DNA of 64,000 bases from Bacillota bacterium (GTDB taxonomy: Bacteria; Bacillota; Clostridia; Christensenellales; Pumilibacteraceae). Shown here one piece after another: positions 8,790-17,640 of this stretch (within the stretch, counting starts at the first letter, position 1; every line of letters begins with the position of its first letter). The notes beneath the pieces are model-generated. The model did not search any database and was not told where the DNA came from. It was given only the letters and a program-made list of their open reading frames with translations. The translations under genes and the position numbers were made by a program. The stretch is taken from positions 24,125 to 88,124 of the forward strand of contig WRAY01000006.1 of the NCBI GenBank assembly GCA_009779975.1. The letters run 5' to 3'.

Positions 8790-9587
8790 ATGGAACAAAA
8801 ATCAAAAAAGAAAAAATTAGGTTTGGCGCTGGGTGCGGGAGCATTCAGAGGTTTTTGTCATATTGGCGTTATTGAGGCATTAAAAGAACATAATATTGAA
8901 ATAGATATGATATCCGGTTGTTCAATGGGGGCGATTATTGGAGGATGTGTCGCTGCCGGCATTTCAATAGAGCAAGTAAAAGAGATGGTTTTGTCTATAA
9001 AAAGAAGAAGAAAGATAATGGAATTTAACCTTTTCACACCAAAAAAAGGGGCGGTTTCAGGAAAGAGAATATCTGCAATACTCAAAGAAACTCTTGGAGA
9101 TATTTCAATTGAAGATGCAAAAATTCCTTTTGCAGCAACAGCAGTCGATTTCAAAAAAGGAGAATTAATAACCTTTAATTCTGGTGTTATGCGTGACATA
9201 CTTCGTGCAAGCATGTCAATACCGGGACTTTTCCGTCCGGTTTCCGTTGGAAAATATGAGGTTTTGGTTGACGGTTGCGTTTTGGAAAGTGTTCCTGTGG
9301 ATGCAACATTATCGCTTGGCGCAGATGTTGTGGTGGCGGTGGATGCGCTTGGTCCGCCAAAAGACATAGGAAAGATGAGAGGACTTCTTTCAACGCTTAA
9401 AAGAACTTTTGTTCTTGCTTGCTGGGAAAAAGATAAAATTAAAATGCAAAAGGCTGATATTATCATAACACCTGAAATGAAGGGTGTCAGCCTGTTTGGG
9501 TTGAAACATCGAAAGCAGTCAATAAAAGAAGGATACGATAGCACTATTGAAAAAATCCCGCAGATATTAGAGTTGTTGAGAAACTAA
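8790..9587 (+). CDS. Patatin-like phospholipase
   Basis: A serine lipid acyl hydrolase of the RssA/YlbK type. The oxyanion-hole region is LALGAGAFRGFCHIGVI, the nucleophile elbow GCSMG, and the catalytic Asp is in VDGCVLESVPVD; a Ser-Asp dyad is therefore complete. The usual GGGARG reads GAGAFRG. I choose ATG 8790, with aaggag 7-10 bases upstream, over the GTG at 8781. The gene follows aroF by 12 bases. A 13-bp motif copy at 9188-9200 encodes V-M-R-D-I-L in a helix just before the conserved ASMSIPGLF. The physiological lipid substrate is unknown. Confidence 0.92.
   Translation: MEQKSKKKKLGLALGAGAFRGFCHIGVIEALKEHNIEIDMISGCSMGAIIGGCVAAGISIEQVKEMVLSIKRRRKIMEFNLFTPKKGAVSGKRISAILKETLGDISIEDAKIPFAATAVDFKKGELITFNSGVMRDILRASMSIPGLFRPVSVGKYEVLVDGCVLESVPVDATLSLGADVVVAVDALGPPKDIGKMRGLLSTLKRTFVLACWEKDKIKMQKADIIITPEMKGVSLFGLKHRKQSIKEGYDSTIEKIPQILELLRN
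9188..9200 (+). repeat. 13-bp motif in patatin gene
   Basis: TATGCGTGACATA, read M-R-D-I; the only plus-oriented copy in the first 11.3 kb. Confidence 0.9.
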
Positions 9588-9658
9588 TAAATTAAATATA
9601 AAAAAAAACTGCAACTAATTATTAAAAAATTTAGATTGTGTCAAAAAAGGAGAATTTT

Positions 9659-10585
9659 ATGAAAATATACAAAAATTTATCGGAACTTATTGGGACAACC
9701 CCAATGCTTGAACTTGTTCAATATAATGCTCAAAACAATCTAAAGGCAAAAATTATTGCAAAATTAGAGAGTTTTAATCCGGGGGGAAGCGTTAAAGACA
9801 GAATTGCTTTTGCGATGATTGATGATGCCGAAAAAAAAGGTGTTATCAAAAAAGACACGCTGATTGTTGAGCCGACAAGCGGCAACACCGGAGTTGGTCT
9901 TGCGATGCTTTGCGCTGCAAAGGGCTATAAACTAATGCTGACAATGCCCGAAACAATGAGTATTGAAAGGCGGAAACTTCTTAAAGCCTACGGTGCGGAA
10001 TTAGTTTTAACTGAAGGGGCTAAGGGGATGCGAGGAGCAATCGCAAAAGCACAAGAGTTACATCAAGAGATCTCTAACTCATTCGTTCCTTCACAATTTG
10101 ATAATCCTGCAAATCCGGAGTTTCACTATTCGACAACCGGCACTGAAATATGGGATTCAACAAGCGGTAAAATTGATATTTTAATCAGCGGAATAGGGAC
10201 AGGCGGAACAATTAGTGGTGCCGGAAAATTTTTGAAAGAAAAAAATACAAACCTAAAAATTGTCGCAGTTGAGCCGTTTGACAGTCCGGTATTGTCGCAA
10301 GGTTCATTTGGTCCGCACAAAATTCAAGGAATAGGAGCCGGATTTGTTCCAAACACCCTAAACACTAAAATTTACGACGAAATAATCACAGTCAAAACGG
10401 AAGAGGCATATAAAGCAGCAAGAGAAATTGCGAAGTCTGATGGGGTTCTTGTTGGAATATCATCAGGTGCTGCGTTATATGCCGCAACACAGGTTGCTCT
10501 AAAAAAAGAAAATGAAAAAAAGGTGATAGTTGTTATTCTTCCTGATAATGGCGAAAGGTATCTTTCAACAGAATTATTTGAATAA
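9659..10585 (+). CDS. cysK: Cysteine synthase A (O-acetylserine sulfhydrylase)
   Basis: A PLP enzyme making cysteine from O-acetylserine and sulfide. The PLP lysine is in NPGGSVKDR, the substrate loop is [12 protein letters not shown], and the phosphate-binding loop [10 protein letters not shown]; the C-terminal half ends with ISSGAAL and [11 protein letters not shown]. The start is ATG 9659 behind aaaggag. At 308 residues it is full length. It is followed by the serine acetyltransferase that supplies its substrate, 61 bases downstream, so the two form a cysteine-synthesis pair. Confidence 0.97.
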   Translation: MKIYKNLSELIGTTPMLELVQYNAQNNLKAKIIAKLESFNPGGSVKDRIAFAMIDDAEKKGVIKKDTLIVEPTSGNTGVGLAMLCAAKGYKLMLTMPETMSIERRKLLKAYGAELVLTEGAKGMRGAIAKAQELHQEISNSFVPSQFDNPANPEFHYSTTGTEIWDSTSGKIDILISGIGTGGTISGAGKFLKEKNTNLKIVAVEPFDSPVLSQGSFGPHKIQGIGAGFVPNTLNTKIYDEIITVKTEEAYKAAREIAKSDGVLVGISSGAALYAATQVALKKENEKKVIVVILPDNGERYLSTELFE

Positions 10586-10605
10586 TAAATCTATTTTTCG
10601 TTAAA

Positions 10606-10618
10606 TATGTCAGACATA
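10606..10618 (-). repeat. 13-bp motif between cysK and cysE
   Basis: TATGTCAGACATA, perfect palindrome, 28 bases before the cysE start. Confidence 0.9.
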
Positions 10619-10646
10619 CATTGTAAAAGCAAGGAGTTTTTAAAAT

Positions 10647-11288
10647 ATGATAGAACAATTTTTAAATGACAGAAACAAAACAAAACAACTCTTGTCACAC
10701 TTGATGCAAGATGATATTCGGCAAAAGGAAACGAATATCAAAGATAAATTAATCTTTGAAAAATTTTGTGATGACTTAAAAAAAGCAAAAAAGCATATCA
10801 AAGATGATGCAGAGTTTCTTTTTAAAAATGACCCGTCGGTCTCTGATATTATCGTTATGAATTCCTACACCAGTGTTTTTGCCGTTGCGTGTTATAGGAT
10901 TGCTCATATCTACCCATGCGAAATAGTTTCAAGACAAATTGCTGAATATGCAAAGTCACTAACAGGTGTTGACATTCATCCGAATGCCCGCATTGGTGTG
11001 CCTTTTGCTCTCGACCATGGTGTTGGGACCGTGATTGGGGAAACGAGTGTTATTGGATCAAACTCAATGCTGTATCATGGGGTGACGCTTGGGGCGAGAC
11101 ACTTAAAAGAAAGAGAGCAGGTTGGGGAGGATAGACACCCAAAATTAGGAAACAATGTCATAGTCTATTCCAACACAACAATTCTCGGCAATTTATTTAT
11201 TCCTGACAACTCAATAATAGGAGCAAACAAATTCATAAAAAATCAAAAAGACCTTGATGAAATTTGTCTAAAACAAGGAACTCGCTAA
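10647..11288 (+). CDS. cysE: Serine O-acetyltransferase
   Basis: Acetylates serine with acetyl-CoA to O-acetylserine, the CysK substrate. An N-terminal helical region (1-85) leads into a left-handed hexapeptide beta-helix: VDIHPNARIGVPFALDHG, VIGETSVIGSNSMLYHGVTLG, RHPKLGNNVIV. The catalytic His is in the ALDHGVG segment. The 213-residue length and the late ILGNLF/IIGANKF turns fit the short bacterial form (EpsC-like). The intergenic space with cysK holds the perfect palindrome TATGTCAGACATA at 10606-10618. Confidence 0.93.
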   Translation: MIEQFLNDRNKTKQLLSHLMQDDIRQKETNIKDKLIFEKFCDDLKKAKKHIKDDAEFLFKNDPSVSDIIVMNSYTSVFAVACYRIAHIYPCEIVSRQIAEYAKSLTGVDIHPNARIGVPFALDHGVGTVIGETSVIGSNSMLYHGVTLGARHLKEREQVGEDRHPKLGNNVIVYSNTTILGNLFIPDNSIIGANKFIKNQKDLDEICLKQGTR

Positions 11289-11300
11289 AAAATAACATAA

Positions 11301-11313
11301 TATGTCACGCATA
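11301..11313 (-). repeat. 13-bp motif between cysE and HIT gene
   Basis: TATGTCACGCATA, 12 bases after the cysE stop. Confidence 0.9.
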
Positions 11314-11350
11314 CTGTGTTAAAATCATTAAAACAAAAGGAAGAACAAAA

Positions 11351-11689
11351 ATGGAGAATTGTATTTTTTGCAAAATTATTAAGGGAGAAATTCCTTCGAA
11401 AAAAATTTATGAAGATAACCTTTTTATAATTTTTCATGACATAAACCCCATTTCAAAAATCCATTATCTTGCTGTTCCAAAAACACATTATGCAACTTTA
11501 GGCGAAATGACCACAGAAGATGAAAAAAATCTCGGCAAAATTTTTGCTAAAATCTCATCAATGCAAAAGGAACTAAAACTAGAAAACGGCTATCGTTTGG
11601 TCATCAACCAAGGCAATGATGCCGGACAAACTATCTTTCACCTCCACATTCACATTCTGGCAGGACAAGAAATGGAGTTTTGTGTTTAG
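11351..11689 (+). CDS. HIT family hydrolase (HINT-like)
   Basis: A small histidine-triad protein, probably a nucleoside phosphoramidate/AMP-lysine hydrolase of the HINT branch. The active-site triad is FHLHIHILAG near the C-terminus, and the N-terminal CIFCKIIKGEIP is typical. ATG 11351 has aaaggaag 7 bases upstream and gives the standard 112 residues. A longer frame runs upstream to 11264 inside cysE but lacks a ribosome site and family similarity, so I rejected it. A 13-bp motif copy lies 37 bases upstream. Confidence 0.94.
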   Translation: MENCIFCKIIKGEIPSKKIYEDNLFIIFHDINPISKIHYLAVPKTHYATLGEMTTEDEKNLGKIFAKISSMQKELKLENGYRLVINQGNDAGQTIFHLHIHILAGQEMEFCV

Positions 11690-11697
11690 AGACTTAG

Positions 11698-12501
11698 ATG
11701 AAATTTTTCAATAATGAAAAAAATTTATTAGAATATTTTCGCGGAGTTGATAGCGAAGAGGTTATGCTTATTCCAAATGTTAAAGAAACAAGCATGATTT
11801 TTCAATCTGTTAAATGTCCAAAGAATTGGGAGAAATGGACGGATAGTTCTCATAAAGGTGCTTTACCGCCAGATTATTTTTGCAATGAATTTAAATTAAT
11901 GATGGAAATTATGCGTGTGGATGATAAATCTCGTCAAAATGAAAAAGGCAGAATTGTCAATCCAACGATTGAAAGAGAGAGTAGGATTGAATTGGAAATA
12001 AGAAAAAAAATAAATATTTCTGCAAATTCGCATGTGCTTGTGGTTGGAGCCAATACTGATTTGCCAACATATGATAATCATAATTACATTTTTTATAGGA
12101 AAAACTTTAAACGAGTGTTAGATAAACATAAAGAAAAAATACAAAATTATAAGAAAAACCATCCATCATTTAAATTAATTTTTTTTGTCATGGATGAGTC
12201 AACAGGTTATTTTGAAGATAGGACAAGTTTAGCAGCGGAAAGGGGTTTTGTAGGTGGTGAAATGTTTATAGGCACTCCTCATTTCCATTTTCTTGATGAT
12301 GCTTTTGTTGGTCAGTTTTTAAATTGCGAAATAGATTATTTAATATGGTGGACACCATGGAAACTTGTAGACACGACTGATGGAATCATCCCTTTTCCTA
12401 GAGCAGTTGTGATTGATATAAAAAAATTTTTTCAAGATAAAAAAAATTATCAAAAGGTGTTGAAATATGATGAGAGACATATGTTTAGTTCGGAGATGTA
12501 G
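11698..12501 (+). CDS. Hypothetical protein, 267 aa
   Basis: Not recognised. A soluble, aromatic-rich protein with no signal peptide or membrane helix. The second half carries alternating beta-strand and loop patterns (VLVVGANTDLPTYDNHNY; KLIFFVMDESTGYF; FVGGEMFIGTPHFHFLDD; IDYLIWWTPWK). It lies 8 bases after the HIT stop and has no clear ribosome site. The sequence is richer in A+T and uses more AAT/GAT/TTT codons than neighbouring housekeeping genes, consistent with recent acquisition, though I did not quantify this. Confidence 0.65.
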   Translation: MKFFNNEKNLLEYFRGVDSEEVMLIPNVKETSMIFQSVKCPKNWEKWTDSSHKGALPPDYFCNEFKLMMEIMRVDDKSRQNEKGRIVNPTIERESRIELEIRKKINISANSHVLVVGANTDLPTYDNHNYIFYRKNFKRVLDKHKEKIQNYKKNHPSFKLIFFVMDESTGYFEDRTSLAAERGFVGGEMFIGTPHFHFLDDAFVGQFLNCEIDYLIWWTPWKLVDTTDGIIPFPRAVVIDIKKFFQDKKNYQKVLKYDERHMFSSEM

Positions 12502-12589
12502 TGGTTTAAACGAAGTAAAGTTATAACAGTATCTACTAAATACGATTAGTCTGAGTTGTTACATTGTTAAAAAATATGGTATTATCCGC

Positions 12590-12618
12590 TTGACAATTGA
12601 TTGTGATTGGTTTAATAT
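12590..12618 (+). promoter_or_regulatory. Promoter of YybS-like/rplI operon
   Basis: TTGACA (12590-12595), 17 bases, TAATAT (12613-12618). The expected transcription start (about 12625) is only a few bases before the GTG at 12628, so the message would be nearly leaderless. Confidence 0.65.
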
Positions 12619-12627
12619 TGTGTTAAG

Positions 12628-13950
12628 GTGTCTTTAAAAGAAAAGAAATTTTCTAGAAAAACAATTTTGTCGTTTGTTTTGTTGCAAGTTTTATGGGTTA
12701 TTCTTTTGGCAGTATCCATACTTTTTCCGCTTGCGACTGTTGTGACCCTCATTCCTTTGATTGTTTTGACGGCACTTTTCCACATCAAAAACTGCAGAGC
12801 AAATCTGCTTATTATGATCGTGGCACAAGTAACGGTTGCATTTGCTTCCCGAGGCGATATAATCATTATACTTTTTTCCTTGACGATGGTTATGGGAACA
12901 CTTGCAATGTTGTGGGGATTGAAATACCGCTCTTATAAGGTCGGAGCAGGACTCTCATCTCTTGTTATGGTTCTTGTGGCGCTCTCGACGCTTTTATTTT
13001 ATTTTGTTATTCAACTTATTCAAGGAGAAGATGTTCGCTTGTATCAAGTTGTCGGAAACTATGTTTTGAGTGCGATTTCTCTTGAGAACGCCAATAGCGT
13101 GGTTGCTAGCACCGGTTCTCAACTAAGGCTTATTGCAAGATTTTATTATGCGTTCAGTCAAGGAACTCCTGCTGCTATTGCTGACTACTACAACTTTAAC
13201 GCCCCGGCAATTATAATGTTTAATGATAGAGTGATGAGTTGGGCAGAAAATGGGACAATATTCTATGACATAATGTCAGCGGCAGCGTTTATGGGGATTT
13301 TTTCGTTTTTGCTTATTTCATTAGTAAATTGGAAAACTTCAAACATCAAGATTGAGAGCAACTGGGCATTCACAGTTATAACAGAGCCTGTTAAGTTCAA
13401 GGATATGCGGCTGGGCAAAAAATATTTTCTCTACTTTTTTCTTCCGTCACTTGTTGTTATGTCTATTGGCTGGATATCTTCTCTTGCCAATCCAATGGAA
13501 AACATAAGCACCATTACTTCTGCGACAGTTAATATTTTTATCACAATCCCAACAGGGTTTGCAGCCTTTGCACTATTGACACATTCAATTGACAGGATAA
13601 AGTTACGGCGAATAAAAATACCGCTTTTTATCACTCTTGGAGGATTGTTTTTGGCGGCAATGGTGATGCCGATTGTAATGTTTGCGATATCGTTTTTGGG
13701 GCTTGCCGACAGCCTTATCAATGTCCGAAAATTGCTGAATTATGCTTTTGCGCCTTTGTCAAAAGAGGAATTAGAAATGAGAAGAAAAGAGATAGAAAAA
13801 AAAGTTGAAGAAGAAAAGATGAAGAGAAAAAAAGATTATGATGTCTTTAAAAAAATTGAAAGAAAGGACGACCCGCTAGAAATAGAAAACCTAGAAAATA
13901 TTTTAGACACCATGGAGGAAGAAGAAGATGAAAGTAATATTGACAAGTGA
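12628..13950 (+). CDS. YybS-like (DUF2232-type) membrane protein
   Basis: A polytopic membrane protein of about eight helices: residues 12-31, 35-53, 56-75, 80-100, 107-135, 215-235, 270-290, 300-320 and 335-360 are hydrophobic. It ends in a highly charged cytoplasmic tail of about 70 residues ([19 protein letters not shown]...[11 protein letters not shown]). Position directly before rplI matches yybS of Bacilli, where the phosphodiesterase gdpP/yybT normally lies between; that gene is absent here. It overlaps rplI by 23 bases. The GTG start has TTAAGG immediately adjacent, too close to serve as a normal ribosome site. Confidence 0.8.
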   Translation: MSLKEKKFSRKTILSFVLLQVLWVILLAVSILFPLATVVTLIPLIVLTALFHIKNCRANLLIMIVAQVTVAFASRGDIIIILFSLTMVMGTLAMLWGLKYRSYKVGAGLSSLVMVLVALSTLLFYFVIQLIQGEDVRLYQVVGNYVLSAISLENANSVVASTGSQLRLIARFYYAFSQGTPAAIADYYNFNAPAIIMFNDRVMSWAENGTIFYDIMSAAAFMGIFSFLLISLVNWKTSNIKIESNWAFTVITEPVKFKDMRLGKKYFLYFFLPSLVVMSIGWISSLANPMENISTITSATVNIFITIPTGFAAFALLTHSIDRIKLRRIKIPLFITLGGLFLAAMVMPIVMFAISFLGLADSLINVRKLLNYAFAPLSKEELEMRRKEIEKKVEEEKMKRKKDYDVFKKIERKDDPLEIENLENILDTMEEEEDESNIDK

Positions 13951-14377
13951 TGTTAAAGGTCAGGGCAAAAAAGGCGATGTCATTAATGTTAGTGATGGCT
14001 ATGCTAAGAATTTTTTGTTTAAAAACAATCTTGCGCTTGAGGCAAATGCAGTAAACATGAATGTTTTGAATAATGCTAAAAAATCGGAAGAGCATCGGCT
14101 TGCGGTTGAGAGGGCTGCGTTTGCGGAAATTGCTGAAAAGATAAACAAAACTTCTTTGACAATTTCAGTTAAAGCGGGCGAGAGCGGAAAGTTGTTTGGG
14201 GCACTGAACACTGCAAGTATTTGTGAGGCGCTTGCAAAAGAGGGTGTTGAGATTGACAAAAGAAAAATCGTCCTCAATGAACCGATTAAAATTACCGGAA
14301 AGCATGTTTTGCCGGTAAAATTGTATCAAGGAATTAATGCACAACTGAGAGTTGAAGTTGTTGCAGACAAGGTTTAA
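13928..14377 (+). CDS. rplI: Ribosomal protein bL9
   Basis: 50S subunit protein binding 23S rRNA near L1. The N-terminal domain [31 protein letters not shown] is diagnostic (here quoted as [17 protein letters not shown], then DGYAKNFLF). It is followed by the long connecting helix and the C-terminal rRNA-binding domain ([14 protein letters not shown]). At 149 residues it is full length. Its ribosome site, ggaggaagaag, lies inside the upstream membrane-protein gene. Confidence 0.98.
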   Translation: MKVILTSDVKGQGKKGDVINVSDGYAKNFLFKNNLALEANAVNMNVLNNAKKSEEHRLAVERAAFAEIAEKINKTSLTISVKAGESGKLFGALNTASICEALAKEGVEIDKRKIVLNEPIKITGKHVLPVKLYQGINAQLRVEVVADKV

Positions 14378-14419
14378 GCATTCTTCACAAAAAAATTTAA
14401 TAGTTAAAAATCTAAATAC

Positions 14420-14432
14420 TATGTATGACATA
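14420..14432 (+). repeat. 13-bp motif between rplI and pdxS
   Basis: TATGTATGACATA, flanked ac..ct as in the 60751 copy. Confidence 0.85.
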
Positions 14433-14488
14433 CTGTTTAGAAATAAATAAAAAAATGAACCATTAGGTTCAACGGAGAAAAACAGCAA

Positions 14489-15355
14489 ATGGCAAAAGAA
14501 AGACACGAGTTGAACAAGAATTTGGCACAAATGCTAAAAGGCGGCGTTATCATGGATGTCACGAACGCTGAGCAAGCGAAAATCGCCCAAGATGCCGGAG
14601 CATGTGCGGTAATGGCGCTTGAGAAAATTCCGGCAGACATAAGAGTCGCCGGCGGAGTTTCAAGAATGAGTGACCCGAAAATGATTAGCGGCATTCAAAA
14701 AGCCGTCTCAATCCCGGTTATGGCAAAATGCAGAATAGGGCATATTGTTGAGGCAAGGATTCTGGAGGCTATAGAGATTGACTATATTGATGAGAGCGAA
14801 GTTTTGACACCGGCAGACGATTTGTTTCAAATTGATAAGTCTCAATTCAAAGTCCCTTTTGTTTGCGGGGCTAAAAACCTTGGGGAGGCTCTTCGCAGAA
14901 TTCATGAAGGGGCTTCAATGATAAGAACAAAGGGTGAGCCGGGGACAGGAAATGTTGTTCAAGCAGTTCATCACATGAGAACGATAACAAGAGAAATAGC
15001 TGAACTAAGACTAGATAATCTAAAGGTAAAGGCAGAAGAATACAGAGTTCCTCTTTCACTCGTTGAAGAAGTTCTTGCAAAGAAAAGGCTGCCTGTTGTT
15101 AATTTTGCGGCAGGCGGCGTTGCAACTCCTGCAGATGCCTCTTTGATGATGTTGCTTGGTGCTGAAGGAGTTTTTGTCGGTTCAGGGATTTTCAAGTCTG
15201 GAGATCCGAAAAAACGAGCAAATGCAATTGTAAAAGCCGTCACAAACTATCAAGACTATGGAATGATTGCAAAACTATCTGAAAACCTAGGCGATGCAAT
15301 GGTTGGCATAAATGAAAAAGAAATTGAAATCCTAATGGCAGAAAGAGGCTGGTAA
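14489..15355 (+). CDS. pdxS: Pyridoxal 5'-phosphate synthase subunit PdxS
   Basis: The synthase half of the DXP-independent vitamin B6 pathway, condensing ribose 5-phosphate, glyceraldehyde 3-phosphate and ammonia from PdxT. A (beta/alpha)8 barrel beginning [19 protein letters not shown]. Lys80 in VMAKCRIGH is the residue that forms the sugar imine; the second lysine lies in the [12 protein letters not shown] segment; phosphate-binding motifs are [12 protein letters not shown] and [11 protein letters not shown]. At 288 residues it is full length. Ribosome site acggagaaa. pdxT follows 108 bases downstream. Confidence 0.98.
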   Translation: MAKERHELNKNLAQMLKGGVIMDVTNAEQAKIAQDAGACAVMALEKIPADIRVAGGVSRMSDPKMISGIQKAVSIPVMAKCRIGHIVEARILEAIEIDYIDESEVLTPADDLFQIDKSQFKVPFVCGAKNLGEALRRIHEGASMIRTKGEPGTGNVVQAVHHMRTITREIAELRLDNLKVKAEEYRVPLSLVEEVLAKKRLPVVNFAAGGVATPADASLMMLLGAEGVFVGSGIFKSGDPKKRANAIVKAVTNYQDYGMIAKLSENLGDAMVGINEKEIEILMAERGW

Positions 15356-15425
15356 TTCAGGTAATAGGTAAAAGATAAAAATTATAGGGGACGCTGCTTT
15401 CGCATTGAAAAAACAAACCTTAATT

Positions 15426-15454
15426 TATGCGTTATGCGATAAGCGTTGTGCGTT
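15426..15454 (+). repeat. Degenerate ATGCGTT tandem repeat before pdxT
   Basis: Short iterations of a GCGTTATGCG-like unit (tatgcgttatgcgataagc then gttgtgcgtt) occupy the place where the pdxT ribosome site should be. A cleaner version of the same repeat lies before rpmI (25565-25592). Confidence 0.6.
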
Positions 15455-15463
15455 AAAAAATTT

Positions 15464-16027
15464 ATGAAAATCGGAATACTTGCAGTTCAGGGAGCATTCA
15501 TTGAACATAAACACATATTAGATTCTCTAGGCATAGAGAGTTTTGAAATAAGGCAAAAAAAGGATGCGATGAGTGATTTTGACGGATTAATTCTTCCCGG
15601 CGGAGAAAGCACCGTTATGAATAAACTTCTTCGTGAGTTGGACATTTTTGAAACATTAAAAAAGAAAATCAATTCGGGACTGCCAGTTTTTGGAACTTGT
15701 GCCGGAGTTATTTTGTTATCAAAAAAGGTCAAAAATGATAATTTTCTTTGTTTTGAGAGTGCGGATATTGAAGTTGAGAGGAATGCCTATGGAAGGCAAT
15801 TGGGAAGTTTTTTGGCAAAAGAAGAATTTAACGACAGTGAGATTAAAATGAGTTTTATTCGAGCGCCAAAAATAACGAAGACGGGAAAAGGTGTTGAGGT
15901 GTTGGCAAGGGTCAATGGTGATATTGTTGCAGCAAGAGACAAAAAACAACTAATGACGACATTTCACCCTGAATTAAACACCGATATTGTTCATAAGTAT
16001 TTTATTGAGATGATAAAAGGTATTTAA
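15464..16027 (+). CDS. pdxT: Pyridoxal 5'-phosphate synthase glutaminase PdxT
   Basis: A class I glutamine amidotransferase that feeds ammonia to PdxS. It begins MKIGILAVQGAFIEH. The oxyanion loop is LPGGEST, the nucleophile Cys is in FGTCAGVILL, and the C-terminal His-Glu pair is TTFHPEL; the triad is complete. I choose ATG 15464 over the GTG at 15446 because the protein family starts there. No Shine-Dalgarno is visible; the upstream bases are taken up by an ATGCGTT-type repeat. Confidence 0.96.
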   Translation: MKIGILAVQGAFIEHKHILDSLGIESFEIRQKKDAMSDFDGLILPGGESTVMNKLLRELDIFETLKKKINSGLPVFGTCAGVILLSKKVKNDNFLCFESADIEVERNAYGRQLGSFLAKEEFNDSEIKMSFIRAPKITKTGKGVEVLARVNGDIVAARDKKQLMTTFHPELNTDIVHKYFIEMIKGI

Positions 16028-16182
16028 ACCACAGGATAAAACTAGTGTCTTGCCGAAAAACACAGTAAGGCGCTAAAAATGCGGGATTTAAAAACCTTTT
16101 GAGATTACTGCAAATTAATCTTTGTTCACTGAAGTTAATTTGCTCCTATTGTAAAAGGTATTAAAACTGCATTTTAGTTAAC

Positions 16183-16195
16183 TGTGTCTGACATA
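16183..16195 (+). repeat. 13-bp motif between pdxT and MBL gene
   Basis: TGTGTCTGACATA, the last copy before a 25-kb gap without sites. Confidence 0.75.
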
Positions 16196-16232
16196 GTATT
16201 TGTCAATGTGTGTTTTAGAAGGAGATTTTTTT

Positions 16233-17633
16233 ATGCCATTTAGATTAATCAGAAGAAAAATAGGCTGTTTTTTTAAGATTTTGTTCTTAGGAATTCTTGC
16301 CATTGGGCTTGGAATAAGTTTTATTTGGGCGCCTCAAATTGACCATGCTTTAGGACTTCGCGGTGTTGACTATGGCGATTTTCAAGGAGAATATTCAGCA
16401 AGCGATGTCATTGAAATTGGCGATGAAAATGCACGAATGATTATTCATTTTGTTGATGTTGGTCAAGCGGACGCTCAACTAATTTTAACGCCTTCAGGTC
16501 AACGCATCATCATTGATGCCGGAACAGGAATTGGACCATCGGCGGGGTGGCTCATGGAATACATATACGAGCATTTTGACAGCGAATATATGCGTTCAAG
16601 ACCTTTTGGTTTTGACTATGCAATTTTAACGCACGCTCATGAAGACCATATGGGAGAGTTTCCTGATGTGCTTGAGCGATATGGGTCAAGTGTTTTTTAT
16701 CGTCCGAATGTTTTAGCGACAAGAAGCGGTTTTATTGACCCCGGTGTGAATATGTTAAGGCGAGATAATCTAGGGCGCTTAGCGGAGCAGAACACCTTAA
16801 TTTATAGCAGAGTTATAGAAAGAGTCCACAACACCAGTTTAGTGCCGCAAGACGGAGTGAGAGTTGTTTCAGGTGATATGCCAATGTATCAAAGAAGAAT
16901 AACTCCAAAACCGGAGTCAGGAATATATGAGGGTCATCCGAATTTCTATGAATTATTTTTCTACACTCCCACTCGCAACTTCTACTCAAATCATAATGAT
17001 TTTTCGCCGATAAAAATTCTTTATTTCCAAGGAAGAAGAATTGTTTTGACAGGTGATGCGGAGAGGATTGGGGAGCAAGACTTTGTTGATACTATGCGTC
17101 AAAGGGCGGAGGCAGGAATAGACAGTGCTAGGTATGGAAAATTCCTTGACTCTAACTTTACTGTTGATGTTATTGCTCTTGGTCACCATGGTTCAAGAAC
17201 ATCATCCCACGACTTCTTTTTAGAATTTTTAACAACAGACGAATCTCGTCCGCATGTTTTAACAGTAATTTCAACGGGACAAAACAACCGCCACGGTCAT
17301 CCGCATTCTCAAGTTCTGAATAGACTTGATGAAATGGGCTTTAATGAAGATAATATTTTGCGGACAGATGTTCACGGAACTATCGTCATGACAATCTACG
17401 AAGGTGAATTGTTTGTCGGCGGAACTGTTCATAGAACTGAGGGTGCGAGTATATCAGCGGCTTTGACATGGATACCTCTTTCAATCACTCTATGGTTTAT
17501 TATCGCATTCACAATCCTCATTCTCCCCGGAATTATGAGAAGAAAAAGAAGAAGAGAGAGGAGAAATAATCGCAGAAACATTAATAATCGTTCAAGAAAT
17601 AATAGCAATCGAAATAGCAATTGGAGAAGATAG
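16233..17633 (+). CDS. ComEC-like metallo-beta-lactamase-fold membrane protein
   Basis: A 466-residue stand-alone relative of the C-terminal hydrolase domain of the DNA-uptake channel protein ComEC. It has an N-terminal membrane helix (about 10-32), an extracellular MBL domain and a second helix near 415-440, ending in an Arg/Asn-rich tail. The MBL signature starts FVDVGQADAQLI; metal ligands are visible in T133-H134-A-H136-E-D138-H139, in LTGDAE and in LGHHGSRTSS. ATG 16233 follows aaggag. Stand-alone proteins of this type are thought to be secreted or surface nucleases or phosphodiesterases. The ComEC channel domain is missing, so it is not itself an uptake channel. Confidence 0.88.
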   Translation: MPFRLIRRKIGCFFKILFLGILAIGLGISFIWAPQIDHALGLRGVDYGDFQGEYSASDVIEIGDENARMIIHFVDVGQADAQLILTPSGQRIIIDAGTGIGPSAGWLMEYIYEHFDSEYMRSRPFGFDYAILTHAHEDHMGEFPDVLERYGSSVFYRPNVLATRSGFIDPGVNMLRRDNLGRLAEQNTLIYSRVIERVHNTSLVPQDGVRVVSGDMPMYQRRITPKPESGIYEGHPNFYELFFYTPTRNFYSNHNDFSPIKILYFQGRRIVLTGDAERIGEQDFVDTMRQRAEAGIDSARYGKFLDSNFTVDVIALGHHGSRTSSHDFFLEFLTTDESRPHVLTVISTGQNNRHGHPHSQVLNRLDEMGFNEDNILRTDVHGTIVMTIYEGELFVGGTVHRTEGASISAALTWIPLSITLWFIIAFTILILPGIMRRKRRRERRNNRRNINNRSRNNSNRNSNWRR

Positions 17634-17640
17634 GAGTTTT

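Noticed and set aside
8858..9544. A 228-codon open frame on the minus strand
   Set aside because: It lies wholly inside the patatin-like gene, which has clear catalytic motifs; no ribosome site; its Ser/Pro-rich composition is typical of an antisense shadow.
16110..16143. Inverted repeat GCAAATTAA / TTAATTTGC as a terminator after pdxT
   Set aside because: The stem is weak and no T-run follows.
17090..17104. actatgcgtcaaa in the MBL gene as a 13-mer copy
   Set aside because: Only the left half matches; the TGACATA half is absent.
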